64,000 bases of DNA. It comes from Mermis nigrescens (Eukaryota > Nematoda > Enoplea > Mermithida > Mermithidae). The notes below the pieces were generated by a model, which searched no databases, had not been told where the DNA came from, and saw only the letters and a list, made by a program, of their open reading frames with translations. The translations under genes and the position numbers were made by a program. The number at the start of each line of letters is the position of its first letter. Within the stretch, counting starts at the first letter, position 1. The stretch is from positions 6,000,902 to 6,064,901 of the forward strand of contig JAVLUZ010000056.1 of NCBI GenBank assembly GCA_036768485.1, read 5' to 3'. Positions 24,101 to 33,060 of the stretch are shown here, piece after piece.

Positions 24101-26568
24101 TTTTTTAGATTTGAGACTTTTTTCAGATCTTAATGATTTTATTTTTATTATTTCAATTTTCATAATTTTTTAAATTTCAGATTTTCAAGGTCTGATAAGA
24201 AAGATCGTTTTTTATCTTTTAATGGAGCAGTGAATGAAACTTATCTTATCAAAACGATTAAAATGTCACACTATCGATCATTTACGTAAGCAACGGCCGT
24301 TGCAGTGACATTAATCAGGGCGAAATCAGATAAGTGCATGATGGGATCAGTCGAAAACTCATCCCATTCCGAAAAAATCTTTTTCCTCCATTTTTTGACG
24401 TCAGCAATAATTTTCAACGGACGATGATCAGCCCATTTCATGTGCACTTCTTCGTTATTGTAATTGAAGCTTTCGAACGTTAAGGAACAATATATTTCAT
24501 CCATTGGAAACGACTTTAGATTCATAACGCAAGGGCCTACAATAACAGGTATAATTGTATATAATGCGGTCTTAGTTCCAGCGGCGGATTTATGGGGGCT
24601 AGGGGCCGCCTCTCCCCATTTGCCCAATAGTTGGCGAAATGGGCATATAATTTGCAATGATTTTCGATCGTCAGCGACAACAAGTTCTCAAATTCTTCCA
24701 GCGCTGCGTGCCGGAAATACATATTAATGACATTTATTTACTTTCATGGCGACCTGGTAGCCATTTTTTGCTCATGGAATAGGTTTTAAAATAATTTCAA
24801 AAGCAGAAACAGCTATTCCAGCGAAGTTTTCTTCTATTTTCAATGAAAACTTTTCAAGGTTTTGCATCAAATGCTACAAATACAGAAAATCAAGCAGTAA
24901 AACAAGCTTCTAAACGTCGATTCGCCTGAATTCAGTAAACCTTATTTTTGCTAAAGTCAAGAAATTTAATGATTTTTTCGCACAAAATTGTCGAAATGTT
25001 TGAAATTTTTCGAAAAAGTATTGCGTCAAAAGTGATTCTAAATAAAAATACACAATGTAAAACGCCGAAAAAACGCTATTTCGCGCGTTAAGGGCAGATT
25101 TTTGGACCTAACTTCGACTGCTTTTCGTTTAATCAATTTAACTTGTTACAATGAATGACATAGTAGTATTTTTTACCTGACAATGTCATGCGGTAATTTG
25201 TCCAAACGGTTCCATTATCGAAGATTACTAGCCATACGTTTTTAAAAGGCGATTCGTGTATTCCTAAAAATTCACATTATTCTATATCTGGAACGTAATT
25301 TTATAGAACGAATAGCGTCTGCATTACTGAGATTTAATCAGGCAAATTTTACAGCAAAAACAAGAGGTGCACAGGACGTAGGTCTGGAGTTCAGCACAGT
25401 CTTGAGGTGGGTCAGTTGCAGAGGTTTATCCGACTGGAATGGTCCTTAGTGCAAAAAGTAAATTAATGAACGGCTTCTGGTCAACTTTATGCACTTCTGC
25501 TAAAATTTTTAATTTCCGTCCGTTTTTTGACTATAATTTTTGCATTATTTATTCAGAAAATGTTCTCTGTTTTCCTCTTCATATCTCTAGATCTCAAACC
25601 ACCAACGAACCGTCGACCGTCGGTATAAAAATAAAATGATCCGTACAAGCTCATCCCAATTTTTCTTCATACAGTATCACAAATTTTAAAAATTATCTTT
25701 TTAGTCGGAACGAGTCTGAAACGAGTCGTAAAATTCGTTAAATAAAGAAAACGTTCAAGAACATTAATAACCCGAATCAGGACATATAAAAATTTGCATA
25801 CGAAATCTAAATAATACATTTTATCTCAAAAGTTAGCATGGCGTAAGCTCGCGGTTTTCTAAGAATTTTTACCGGCAATAATCCAAAGTTTAAGCCAAGG
25901 ATATGGTTAATTGAATGTAATTACGGAAAACTGTTTCGCGCAGCTGAAAATTTTTCGGTTAACCACAAATTTATCGAAACAGATTATAATATGGAAGAAG
26001 TATTAGCCTCGTACCCGCAGTTTTGCTGTTAATGAAGCAAGTATTAGGCGTCCAGATTTTTTGCAAAATGTCGTCCGTTAATGTTATATTGCTTTTGCAA
26101 GGCGCATATCTAGCAAATGCAAGTCCCGGATCAACCCACATTTGGCTTATGTAAATATCGACACCGAAGTCTGACGTCATCGGGACAATTGAAGAAATCT
26201 GCTGGATCCAAACTTCCACGTCCACTAGTAACGGCTTTTTACTATGCCGAGGAACTTTGTGCTTGTTATAGCCGCGGGTTAAAAGGAGATCAAATATAAG
26301 ACTATCATTGGTGCACTGGTGGTTTCTGAGAAGGTCGGGACACGAGTCTGTGCGGTTTCGTCTTAGACCTTCTAAACGCACCTTTGTGAGAACTATTAGC
26401 CAGTGGAGCAACTCCAAGCAATTCGCCTATCCTGTAATCAGCTATTGGAAACACGATTGATTCATATTTTCTCTCCGTCTTATTGATCACAGAAGCAAAA
26501 GAGTCACTAATTAGGGTTTTAAAACACGGCAATGACGAGAGAGCAAAGAAAATAGTCAAAAAAGACAT
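20893..26568 (-). CDS. Cys-loop ligand-gated chloride channel subunit (pHCl-2/CG7589-like), seven exons
   Basis: On the minus strand the exons 26382-26568, 26015-26347, 25177-25263, 24286-24536, 23801-24047, 22009-22288 and 20893-21115 join in phase into about 535 residues. Visible in order are: a leader; the ligand-binding domain ([48 protein letters not shown]); the 13-residue Cys loop between Cys205 and Cys219; M1 ([15 protein letters not shown]); M2 ([17 protein letters not shown]); M3 starting at DVWM; an Arg/Pro-rich cytoplasmic loop; and M4 near the C-terminus. The extra cysteine pair (PCKSN and PNTCF) and the HESPF segment resemble the insect pH/zinc-gated chloride channel group. Known of the family: pentameric anion channels of the plasma membrane; the ligand cannot be read here. 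The M2 entry is Ala-Ala-Arg instead of Pro-Ala-Arg. Exon 1 and its 34-bp intron are tentative. Confidence 0.88.
21116..22008. other. Chloride channel intron 6
   Basis: No repeat family clearly recognised except a short remnant near 21700-21760 with AAAATTAAATTCTGAGG and GGGTCTAAAGCCCCC text like the MITE families. Confidence 0.4.
22009..22288 (-). CDS. Chloride channel exon 6: M3 and cytoplasmic loop
   Basis: After CATTTCAG it encodes [16 protein letters not shown] and [10 protein letters not shown] (M3), then a basic, proline- and serine-rich loop (for example [11 protein letters not shown] and [11 protein letters not shown]). The loop is GC-richer than its neighbourhood. The donor GTACAT leaves phase 2, matching the one-base start of exon 7. 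The loop contains several Ser-Pro and Arg-rich sites that could be phosphorylated (inference). Confidence 0.92.
22289..23800. other. Chloride channel intron 5
   Basis: AT-rich intron of about 1.5 kb without a recognised element. Confidence 0.5.
23801..24047 (-). CDS. Chloride channel exon 5: M1 and pore-lining M2
   Basis: It starts [19 protein letters not shown] after TTTTTAG, then M1 ([19 protein letters not shown]), the M1-M2 linker (LGAGIAAR), M2 ([17 protein letters not shown]) and the M2-M3 loop [13 protein letters not shown]. The donor is GTAAAT, phase 1. Codons 23895-23903 encode Ala-Ala-Arg. Confidence 0.95.
24286..24536 (-). CDS. Chloride channel exon 4: Cys loop and end of the extracellular domain
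   Basis: After ATTGTAG it encodes [17 protein letters not shown], with exactly 13 residues between the two cysteines, then [13 protein letters not shown] and the loop leading to M1. It ends ATAVAY before GTAAAT in phase 0. The next intron upstream (24537-25176) holds a truncated transposon. Confidence 0.93.
24577..25135 (-). mobile_element. Truncated CAGTGGCGGATCT-family element in chloride channel intron 3
   Basis: In minus sense it runs from AAAAGCAGTCGAAGTTAGGT through GCGAAATAGCGTTTTTTCGG to a GC-rich end near 24605. It parallels 15975-16510. The terminal CAGTGGCGGATCTAGG is missing, so it is a 5'-truncated relic lying between two coding exons. Confidence 0.65.
25177..25263 (-). CDS. Chloride channel exon 3: ligand-binding domain strands before the Cys loop
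   Basis: This 87-bp exon sits between TTTTTAG and GTAAAA on the minus strand. It encodes [17 protein letters not shown] and [11 protein letters not shown], matching the position of HESPF and DGT-type strands before the Cys loop. It is phase 1 at both ends. It is too short to stand out as an open frame and was found by looking for the missing domain segment. Confidence 0.88.
26015..26347 (-). CDS. Chloride channel exon 2: ligand-binding domain, first half
   Basis: The frame encodes [28 protein letters not shown], then [41 protein letters not shown] and [12 protein letters not shown], all standard pentameric-channel ectodomain strands. The donor GTACGA follows a split Gly codon. The 5' boundary is uncertain; the 3' boundary is well supported by phase. 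Confidence 0.88.
26382..26568 (-). CDS. Chloride channel exon 1 (tentative): signal peptide
   Basis: An ATG at 26568 opens a hydrophobic leader ([16 protein letters not shown]) followed by a short polar region with an NKT glycosylation site. A GTGCGT donor at 26381 gives phase 1. Joining to CACAG|AC keeps the frame, but the intron would be only 34 nt. Alternatives are a single-base assembly error, a different upstream exon, or initiation elsewhere. Confidence 0.5.
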
Positions 26569-27521
26569 TTAAGCAGAAGCAGCTTATGACGTAGTACACG
26601 GACCCAAGGAACAAGTTGATTATTGACACAGGTCATAAAATACGATATCTTGTATGTTCTGAAAAATAGCATTGACCACGGAAATGGTCGGCTAAATTTG
26701 AAAGAATTACGATGTCCTACTTAGCTACTTTTCCAAGGTTCGTTCCATGCTGCGAGATTAATAATTATAATTAGCCTGCGTCTCAACGGCTGATAATAAA
26801 TGAAAAGTATACGAAGCTGCACTGCAACTATTTCATGAAAACAGCAGCTAGGATCAATTTGTCATAAGAATCAATTTATATTTATATGTTGTACCAACGG
26901 AAAGCGTATACCGGATTTTTAAAAATAAGTTCCATTCAGAATGCATTGGAAAGCTAATGAACCACGCATGTTGGCTAAACAAAGAGACTAGCACAGATTT
27001 AGGGAAAATAGAAACTGAATTTAGCTGCTTTGCACGTACATACGTATAGATGCTCTTCAGTAGCATCATACAACGGCATAACATTAGTTATTGATCAATT
27101 TTTGCGGTAATTTCTTGCCATTTATTGCTATGGAAATAAAGCTGTCAAACTGATACGCTTAGTGAAATAGCCAGTGACCGAGTTAACCAGTGAGACTGTC
27201 TAAGATACGTTTAATGTTAAAAATTATATTTCTGAATCTAATTTAATCAGGGAAAAGGATAAACTTAGCTTTGTTTTCTGAATTTTTGGCGGGCTCTAAT
27301 GAGGAGCATTACAAAAAGTTGGTTCAGACAGGAGGTTCATTAGCTTACTCGAAAAAGCTGCTTGTTAGGCATTGTAAGCATCAGTACGTATATATGTAGG
27401 TAAAAACAACTTGCAATATTGCATACGTACAACTAAACCAACCTAATATACCTACACATGTACGTGCGTACTACAATATAATAGAGAGCTAGAAGGTGTA
27501 ACCAATAAACAGGATATGGAT
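26569..27521. other. Region 5' of the chloride channel gene
   Basis: No exon or transposon was recognised. It should contain the promoter of the minus-strand channel gene, but no motif could be assigned. Confidence 0.35.
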
Positions 27522-27615
27522 TACTCGCCCCCCACACATTTCGCCCCCATACAGCTCACTCCTCCAGAACTCGCCCCGCACACAAGTCGCCCCCCCCCAC
27601 AAGTCGCCCCTACAA
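27522..27615 (+). repeat. ACTCGCCCC minisatellite, left block
   Basis: Irregular 12-17-bp units built on ACTCGCCCCCCACACA. The same array resumes after the Merlin element (28377-28460), and an inverted block lies at 30917-31065. Confidence 0.7.
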
Positions 27616-27623
27616 CTCGCTTC

Positions 27624-28376
27624 GGATCTTTTGAACAATTTCCCCGCCACCGTTTTTTGAGCGATGGAATAAAGATGCAGTAATCAAATTTTAGGTATGA
27701 ATGTAAACAACCTTTAGTGACTTCTGCACTAAAATTTAGCAAAATACGATGTGAACTGATGTTTACACTGAGTTTACAACACAACATATTTTATATTGAT
27801 TGAACTGAATTTATGATTGTCACCGGCTGGCTTCGTAAACCAGTTATGCGATTTCCAGAATTAGATAGAATTTTATTGGATAAGTCGTCGGCTGTAAAAT
27901 TTCTACAAGATCACGGAATACTTTCCAGTGGTCTATTTTGTCGTAATGGCCATGAAATGACCATTAGTTTAACTGATAAAGAGGATCGTAACAAGAACGA
28001 GAATTGTTTGTTTGAAAAGATAATAAAAGATATTGCTCTATTCATGCCCGCGCCGTAAATTCGCGAATTCATAAATGTGATCATAATATTCTATAATTTA
28101 TTTATACTCATTGAATAGAGCTCAAAAAGTTATGTGTGTACATAAAATTTCAATTTTGTGAAACGTTTATACCCCAAGAAAACGGTGAGCGAAATTTTCT
28201 TTTGAACAATTTCTTAGGTCTATTTAGTCTTGAACTTTACACTGCCAGATGTGCAGTTTACAACAAGACTCAATTATTTTGCAGGGTAAAGACTAAAAAG
28301 TCATAAGCTACTTTCGTTACTGCGGCTATTATGGATCGGCTAAAAAACGGTGGTGGGGAAATTGTTCAAAAGATCC
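27624..28376 (+). mobile_element. Internally deleted Merlin-type DNA transposon
   Basis: The ends are inverted repeats beginning GGATCTTTTGAACAATTT and extending about 38 bp (27624-27660 against 28334-28376). A perfect 8-bp duplication, CTCGCTTC, flanks it at 27616-27623 and 28377-28384. Known of the superfamily: Merlin (IS1016/IS1595-related) elements make 8-9-bp duplications. It carries only the start of a transposase frame and is therefore non-autonomous. Confidence 0.85.
27813..28058 (+). pseudogene. Merlin transposase N-terminal fragment
   Basis: An 81-residue frame reads FPELDRILLDKSSAVKFLQD, HGILSSGLFCRNGHEM and TISLTDKEDR, then diverges. The residue run HGIL..xxLFCxNGHEM resembles the N-terminal zinc-binding region of Merlin/IS1595-like transposases. 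The second cysteine pair and the whole DDE catalytic domain are absent. It sits centrally between the element's inverted ends, which agrees with this reading. The assignment is from memory of the family and was not searched. Confidence 0.65.
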
Positions 28377-28384
28377 CTCGCTTC

Positions 28385-28460
28385 CCCCAAAACTCGCCCC
28401 CACACAACTCGCCCCCCACAACTCGCCCCCCCCCGCAACTCGCCCCCCTTACAAATTGCC
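28385..28460 (+). repeat. ACTCGCCCC minisatellite, continuation
   Basis: Same units and same orientation as the block before the Merlin element, showing that one array was split by that insertion. Confidence 0.7.
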
Positions 28461-28505
28461 CCAACAAATAGCTCTTGGATTTTCAGGCCGAGGGATCAAC
28501 ATTAT

Positions 28506-29876
28506 GGTGATGTCTCAAGAGCCCCACTAGTCCCAACAGCCCCACCGTCCCCAACAGCTCCCCACCCGTCCCAACAGCCCCACCGTCCCAACAGCCCCAC
28601 CAAAAATCCCAAGAGCCCCACCCGTCCCAACAGCCCCACCAGTCCCAACAGCCCCACCGTCCCAACTCCCCCACCAATAATCCCAACAGCCCCACCAATC
28701 CCAACAGCCCCACCAATCCCAACAGCCCCACCGTCCTAACAACCCCACCGTCCCAACAGCCCCACCGTCCCAACAGCCCACCAATAATCCCAACAGCCCC
28801 ACCCGTCCCAACAGCCCCACCAGTCCCAACAGCCCCACCGTCCCAACAAACCCACCGTCCCAACAGCCCGCCGTTCCAACAGCCCCACCAATAATCCCAG
28901 TAGCCCCACCATTACTGCGATTGCTATTATGCGAGAAGTGCGTTTGACGGATGTACTTTTGAATTATTGAATTTATACGGGCTCCGTTTGATCATAAAAG
29001 AACAACATGTACGTACAATTTAGGTAGGAAAGTACGTACTGCCCAAATGTAGCTGCATATTGCATGCATAGATCGATGTGAAGTGTTAAAATTCAATAAA
29101 AATCTAAAACTTTCACGCTAATCTGCTTCAAAATAGCCAGAAAATGAGGATTGGCGTGTTTTTACGCTATTTTAACATTCATGCCAGTTTTGAGGTCATT
29201 TTTGGCTCAAAGCTCCTTCTCAAGACCGATCGTGCCGTGCAGCTATGAAGCTAAGATTATAACAGTGGGGTAATTGCAACCAAAATTGGCAGCGAAAAGT
29301 CTGGTGGGGTAAAGTGCTAAATATAGAATTCTGGGGGTCCATAATTCGGGGAATTAAGGGGGTTAAACTCTAAACATCCCCTCCCCCAAGCTTATGTGTG
29401 GTTGGGACAGTGCGACTGTTGGAACGGTAGGACTGCTGGAACGATGGAACTGCTGAGATTGGTGGGGCTCTTGGGACTAGTGGGCTGTTGGGATTATTGG
29501 TGGGGCTGTTGGGACGGTGGGACTGTTGGGACGGTGGGGTTGTTGGGACGGTGGGGCTGTTGGGATTGGTGGGGCTGTTGGGACTAGTGGGGCTGTTGAA
29601 ATTATTGGTGGGGTTATTGGGACGGTGGGGCTGTTGGGACGGTGGGGTTGTTGGGACGGTGGGGCTATTGGAATTGGTGGGGCTGTTGGGATTGGTGGGC
29701 TGTTGGGATTATTGGTGGGGCTGTTGGGACGGTGGGGCTGTTGGGACGGTGGGGCTGTTGGAACTGGTGGGGCTGTTGGGACGGGTGGGGCTGTTGGGAT
29801 TTTTGGTGGGGATGTTGGGACGGTGAGGCTGTTAGGACGGTGGGGCTGTTGGGACTGGTGGGGCTCTTGAGACTCA
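28506..29876. mobile_element. Foldback (FB/MULE-like) element with minisatellite inverted repeats
   Basis: The left arm (about 28512-28915) is a tandem array of 17-21-bp units, consensus CCCCACCGTCCCAACAG. The right arm (about 29447-29873) is the same array inverted. Both arms have the same outer edge, GTCTCAAGAGCCCCAC. The whole is bordered by an 11-bp direct repeat, ATCAACATTAT, at 28495-28505 and 29877-29887. Known comparison: Drosophila FB elements have long inverted repeats made of short tandem units and make 9-bp duplications. The roughly 500-bp middle has no recognised gene. Long Pro-rich or Gly/Trp-rich open frames here are repeat artefacts. Confidence 0.8.
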
Positions 29877-30205
29877 ATCAACATTATTACCTACCAACAT
29901 TTCCATATTGTACACATTTATATTGCATATTGCTTAAGCTGATTCTGACGTGAAAAACTCGGTTCTGTGGGTCTGCTATGGGCATCAGTGCACAGCATGG
30001 CCGTTCTGAGGGGTCAGTTGGTCTGGAGGTCGAATATTGAGGTTTTTGGAACGTCAAAACCTGATATAAGTGCAAAATAGCTTTATGACTCTTTTAATCT
30101 GCAGTTTCTAGTCAATTTCAAGCATTTTGAAACAACTATTTCTCATTTTCATTTTGCCTCATTTTGTCGAAAAATTCCCCGTTTTTCCATTCTGGAGGGT
30201 CTGGA

Positions 30206-30424
30206 CCATACGTGGGCAGCAAGAAAATTCTGGGGTGCAAGATTTTTTGAAGGTCAAAAAATGGCTCTAAAAATGGTGGTATGGCGATAAAAACACCATT
30301 TTTCGACGTTTTTGGCATCAAAAAATTGCGAAAAAACGAAAAAAATTTTCAAAAATTGATTTCTGGGGGAGTATTTTGATTTCTGGGGGGTGCATACCCC
30401 CAAACCCCCCACACCCAGGTGTGG
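30206..30424. mobile_element. CCATAC-end MITE, copy 3
   Basis: CCATACGTGGGCAGC to CACACCCAGGTGTGG, flanked by TCTGGA at 30200-30205 and 30425-30430. Confidence 0.82.
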
Positions 30425-30430
30425 TCTGGA

Positions 30431-30582
30431 CCATACATGGGCAGCTAAAAAATTCTGGGGGTGAAATGGACAAAAATTGCCAAAAATTTTACTAAAAATA
30501 GAATTCTGGTGTCGACAGTAATCTGCGGGGGTTTCGATTTCTGCGGGGGTGTATACCCCCAGACTCCACACGCCCTGTGTGG
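30431..30582. mobile_element. CCATAC-end MITE, copy 4, abutting copy 3
   Basis: CCATACATGGGCAGC to CACGCCCTGTGTGG; it shares TCTGGA with copy 3 and has another TCTGGA at 30583-30588. The interior is shorter than in other copies. Three duplications around two elements imply two successive insertions at the same site. Confidence 0.78.
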
Positions 30583-30916
30583 TCTGGACCCCCGCTAACC
30601 CCCTTCATTCCCATTTGCATGTCTGGTTGTGGGAGCAAGCAAGTAATGGATTATACATATGTAAAATATGCATCTGCTGGCAGGGATCAAACTTATTTGT
30701 CAATCAACAAACATTTTGGATTGGATTGGGGAACCGATTATACGCAGACAAAAAAGGCCGAAACAAAAAATTGTGTCATAGGTATTACCTTACTTTTATG
30801 TTAAAATTATCGTTCGGCATAGAAAAATCACAGAAAAATTTGAAAAATTTGAACGCAGCAGGGTTTTTAGGTTCTGGGGATTCAACCGAATCCTCCATAA
30901 TTAAATTACAATAGCC

Positions 30917-31065
30917 ATTCCCTTGGGGCGAGTTGTGGATGGGCGAGTTGTGTCGGGGCGAGTTGTACGGGGGCCAGTTGTGTGACGCGAGTTGTGTGGG
31001 GGCGATTTGTGGTTGGGGGCGAGTTGTGGGGGCGAATTGTGGGGGAGGGGCGAATTACCCGCGAA
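30917..31065 (-). repeat. ACTCGCCCC minisatellite, inverted block
   Basis: Units such as GGGGGCGAGTTGTGTG are the complement of the arrays at 27522 and 28385. The pair could be the arms of a second, larger foldback element enclosing the first. Confidence 0.65.
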
Positions 31066-31396
31066 CCCAGTAAACGACTAAAAAATGATTTTTAGGGAAC
31101 GATAAACAGATTTTTTAATGCTTCAAGATGAAACAACCAGGCACGTAACTATGGAGGATCTAGTCCAATCAAAATTTTGAAAATATGAGAGTTTTTTGCA
31201 AGAGTCCTCCATAGGAGAAAGTTGAAAGTTCTAGAAGCGCATTTGAATGACTGTCAGAATAGATTTTAGCACATTTTTGAGCGAATCAAAATTTTAGGGC
31301 GCTTCGCACCGGATGCATTGTTTTTATATAACTTGTGTCTTCTGAATGCCCAACGGTGAAAAAGTCAAAAGTTTCTGGGGGCTCTGTGCTGAATTA

Positions 31397-31505
31397 TTTA
31401 TTTCCGTATTGTATTATTTATTTATTTATTTTTATTTATTCATTTATTTATTTATTTTATTTTTTTATTTATACCTATTTTTTACCTATTACTTTTTACT
31501 TATAT
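31397..31505. repeat. (TTTA)n-rich simple repeat
   Basis: A stretch dominated by TTATTTATTTATTTTTATT. Predicted peptides here are low complexity. Confidence 0.7.
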
Positions 31506-31589
31506 TGCCTATTTTTCTGAGCAATTGGTACAATCGAGTGCAAAACAGGACACGGTCAAGCTTTACAATGCTTAAAAATCATTTGTGAA

Positions 31590-31775
31590 CATACGTGAGG
31601 GTACTGGGGATCCCCTACCCAAAATCAGACGACGTCCCTCTCATCTTCCCAAAGCCGAAAAATCCTTAACCCCTACCCCCGATTTTTAGAAAAAATTGAA
31701 TGTTTTTGCCGTTTCTGGGTGTTTTTTTTGGCCAAAAATTGGAGGTCATATACCACCCCCTTAAAATGGCCGGGG
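31590..31775. mobile_element. CATACGTG-end element, partial
   Basis: Starts CATACGTGAGGGTACTGGGG and carries GGAGGTCATATACCACC, shared with copies at 54180, 54991 and 55552. Its right end runs into the next MITE. Confidence 0.5.
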
Positions 31776-31778
31776 ACC

Positions 31779-32045
31779 ATAGATGGGCAGCACCAAAAAT
31801 TCTAGGCGGGGTTCAAGGTCAAAAAATGGTCTTAAAAATTGTGGTATGGCGGAAAAACACCATTTTGCAACGTTTCTCATCGAGCACTATCCATTGGCAT
31901 CAAAAATTTGCAAAAACCAAAAAAATTTAAAAAATTGAAATTCTGGGGGGGTATTTTGGGTTTTTTGGGGGGAGGTATTTTGGCATTCTGGGAGGGGTGT
32001 ATACTCCACAACCCCTTCCTCTCACGCCCGCCCACGTGTGGACGG
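31779..32045. mobile_element. CCATAC-end MITE, diverged copy
   Basis: CCATAGATGGGCAGCACC to CCCACGTGTGG with the family core (GAGCACTATCCATTGGCATC). The flanking hexamers do not match, so its boundaries are approximate. Confidence 0.65.
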
Positions 32046-32640
32046 TATCCCCAACATTTCCAAAACCAGTCCAAAATAGGTCCAAAAATTGCCTTACACG
32101 TGCGAAGTAGTATTTTTCGGCGTTTTACCTTGTCTGCTTTTATTTAAAATCGGTTTCGGCACGATATTTTTCCAGAGCACAACATTTTTCCAGAAAATTT
32201 TGAAATTTTCGACAATTCTGCCCAAGAAAATCTCCGGCGCTGGGCGCCTGGAAATTTGTGGAATTAAAGCAAGAGAACATTTAATAGCTTGAATTACTGC
32301 TCTATTTCGTGTATTTATAGCATTTAACGCCGAACGTCGACGATTTTGAAAAATTATGCTTGAAAGTAGAAGAAACCTGCTGAAAAAGCTGTTTCTGCTC
32401 TTGAAATTGTCTAAAAACTCTTTTCTGAGCAAAAATTTGTCCCTGGACCGCCATGGATGTAAATAAATGTTATAAATAGGTATTATCCGGCGCCAAGCAC
32501 CGAAAAAATTTGAGAAATTATGATCACTGATGACAAAAATCATTGCAAATTAAATGTCCTTTATAAATCTCGCCAATTATTTTTGGCCAATGGGAGAGAG
32601 AGGGCGGCCGCCCCCGCCCTCCTCAAATCGGCCTCCCTCT
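32046..32640 (+). mobile_element. Copy of the CAGTGGCGGATCT family, left end missing
   Basis: Shares CCAAAATAGGTCC, the CGGCGTTTTAC core and the GGGCGGCCGCCCCCGCCC right end with 15945-16524. The ordered likeness is clear but the CAGTGGCGG terminus is replaced by the adjoining MITE. Confidence 0.65.
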
Positions 32641-32872
32641 GTTTAAGATATTATATAGGTACCGACGTTATATTTTTCCAGTAATATTACAATATTACCT
32701 AACTAATATGATAAATAAAATATTCCAAAGTATATCGAGTCACGGATATGGAGTGCATGCCATGAAGCTGCATCAAAATTTTAAATCATTTTTGTAGCCT
32801 GATTTGGGGAAAAATCAAGGGAAAACCGCAAAGTTAAATGAAAGAAACTGTACAGGTAAATGAGGTTTGAAG

Positions 32873-33060
32873 TGGCGGATCATTATCCTGAAGTGGGGCG
32901 GGCAGCACCCCTAACTTTTTTCCGAAACAGTCAACAAATACATAGGTCGAAGAATCCACTATTTACGTGTAGAGTAGGTAGCGTTTTTTCGTCATTTTAC
33001 TTTGTCTCTTATTGAAGATGATTTATGGTGCAAACGTTTTTTCAAAAAAATCTTATGAGG
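32873..33060 (+). mobile_element. Partial CAGTGGCGGATCT-family copy
   Basis: GAAGTGGCGGATCATTATCC, then GGGGCGGGCAGCACCCC and GTAGCGTTTTTTCGTCATTTTAC; truncated on the right. Confidence 0.55.

Noticed and set aside
28350..29884. Long open frames encoding Pro/Thr/Ser repeats or Gly/Leu/Trp/Cys repeats on both strands
   Set aside because: They are translations of the minisatellite arms in several frames at once, have no start context or splice support, and mirror each other because the arms are inverted.
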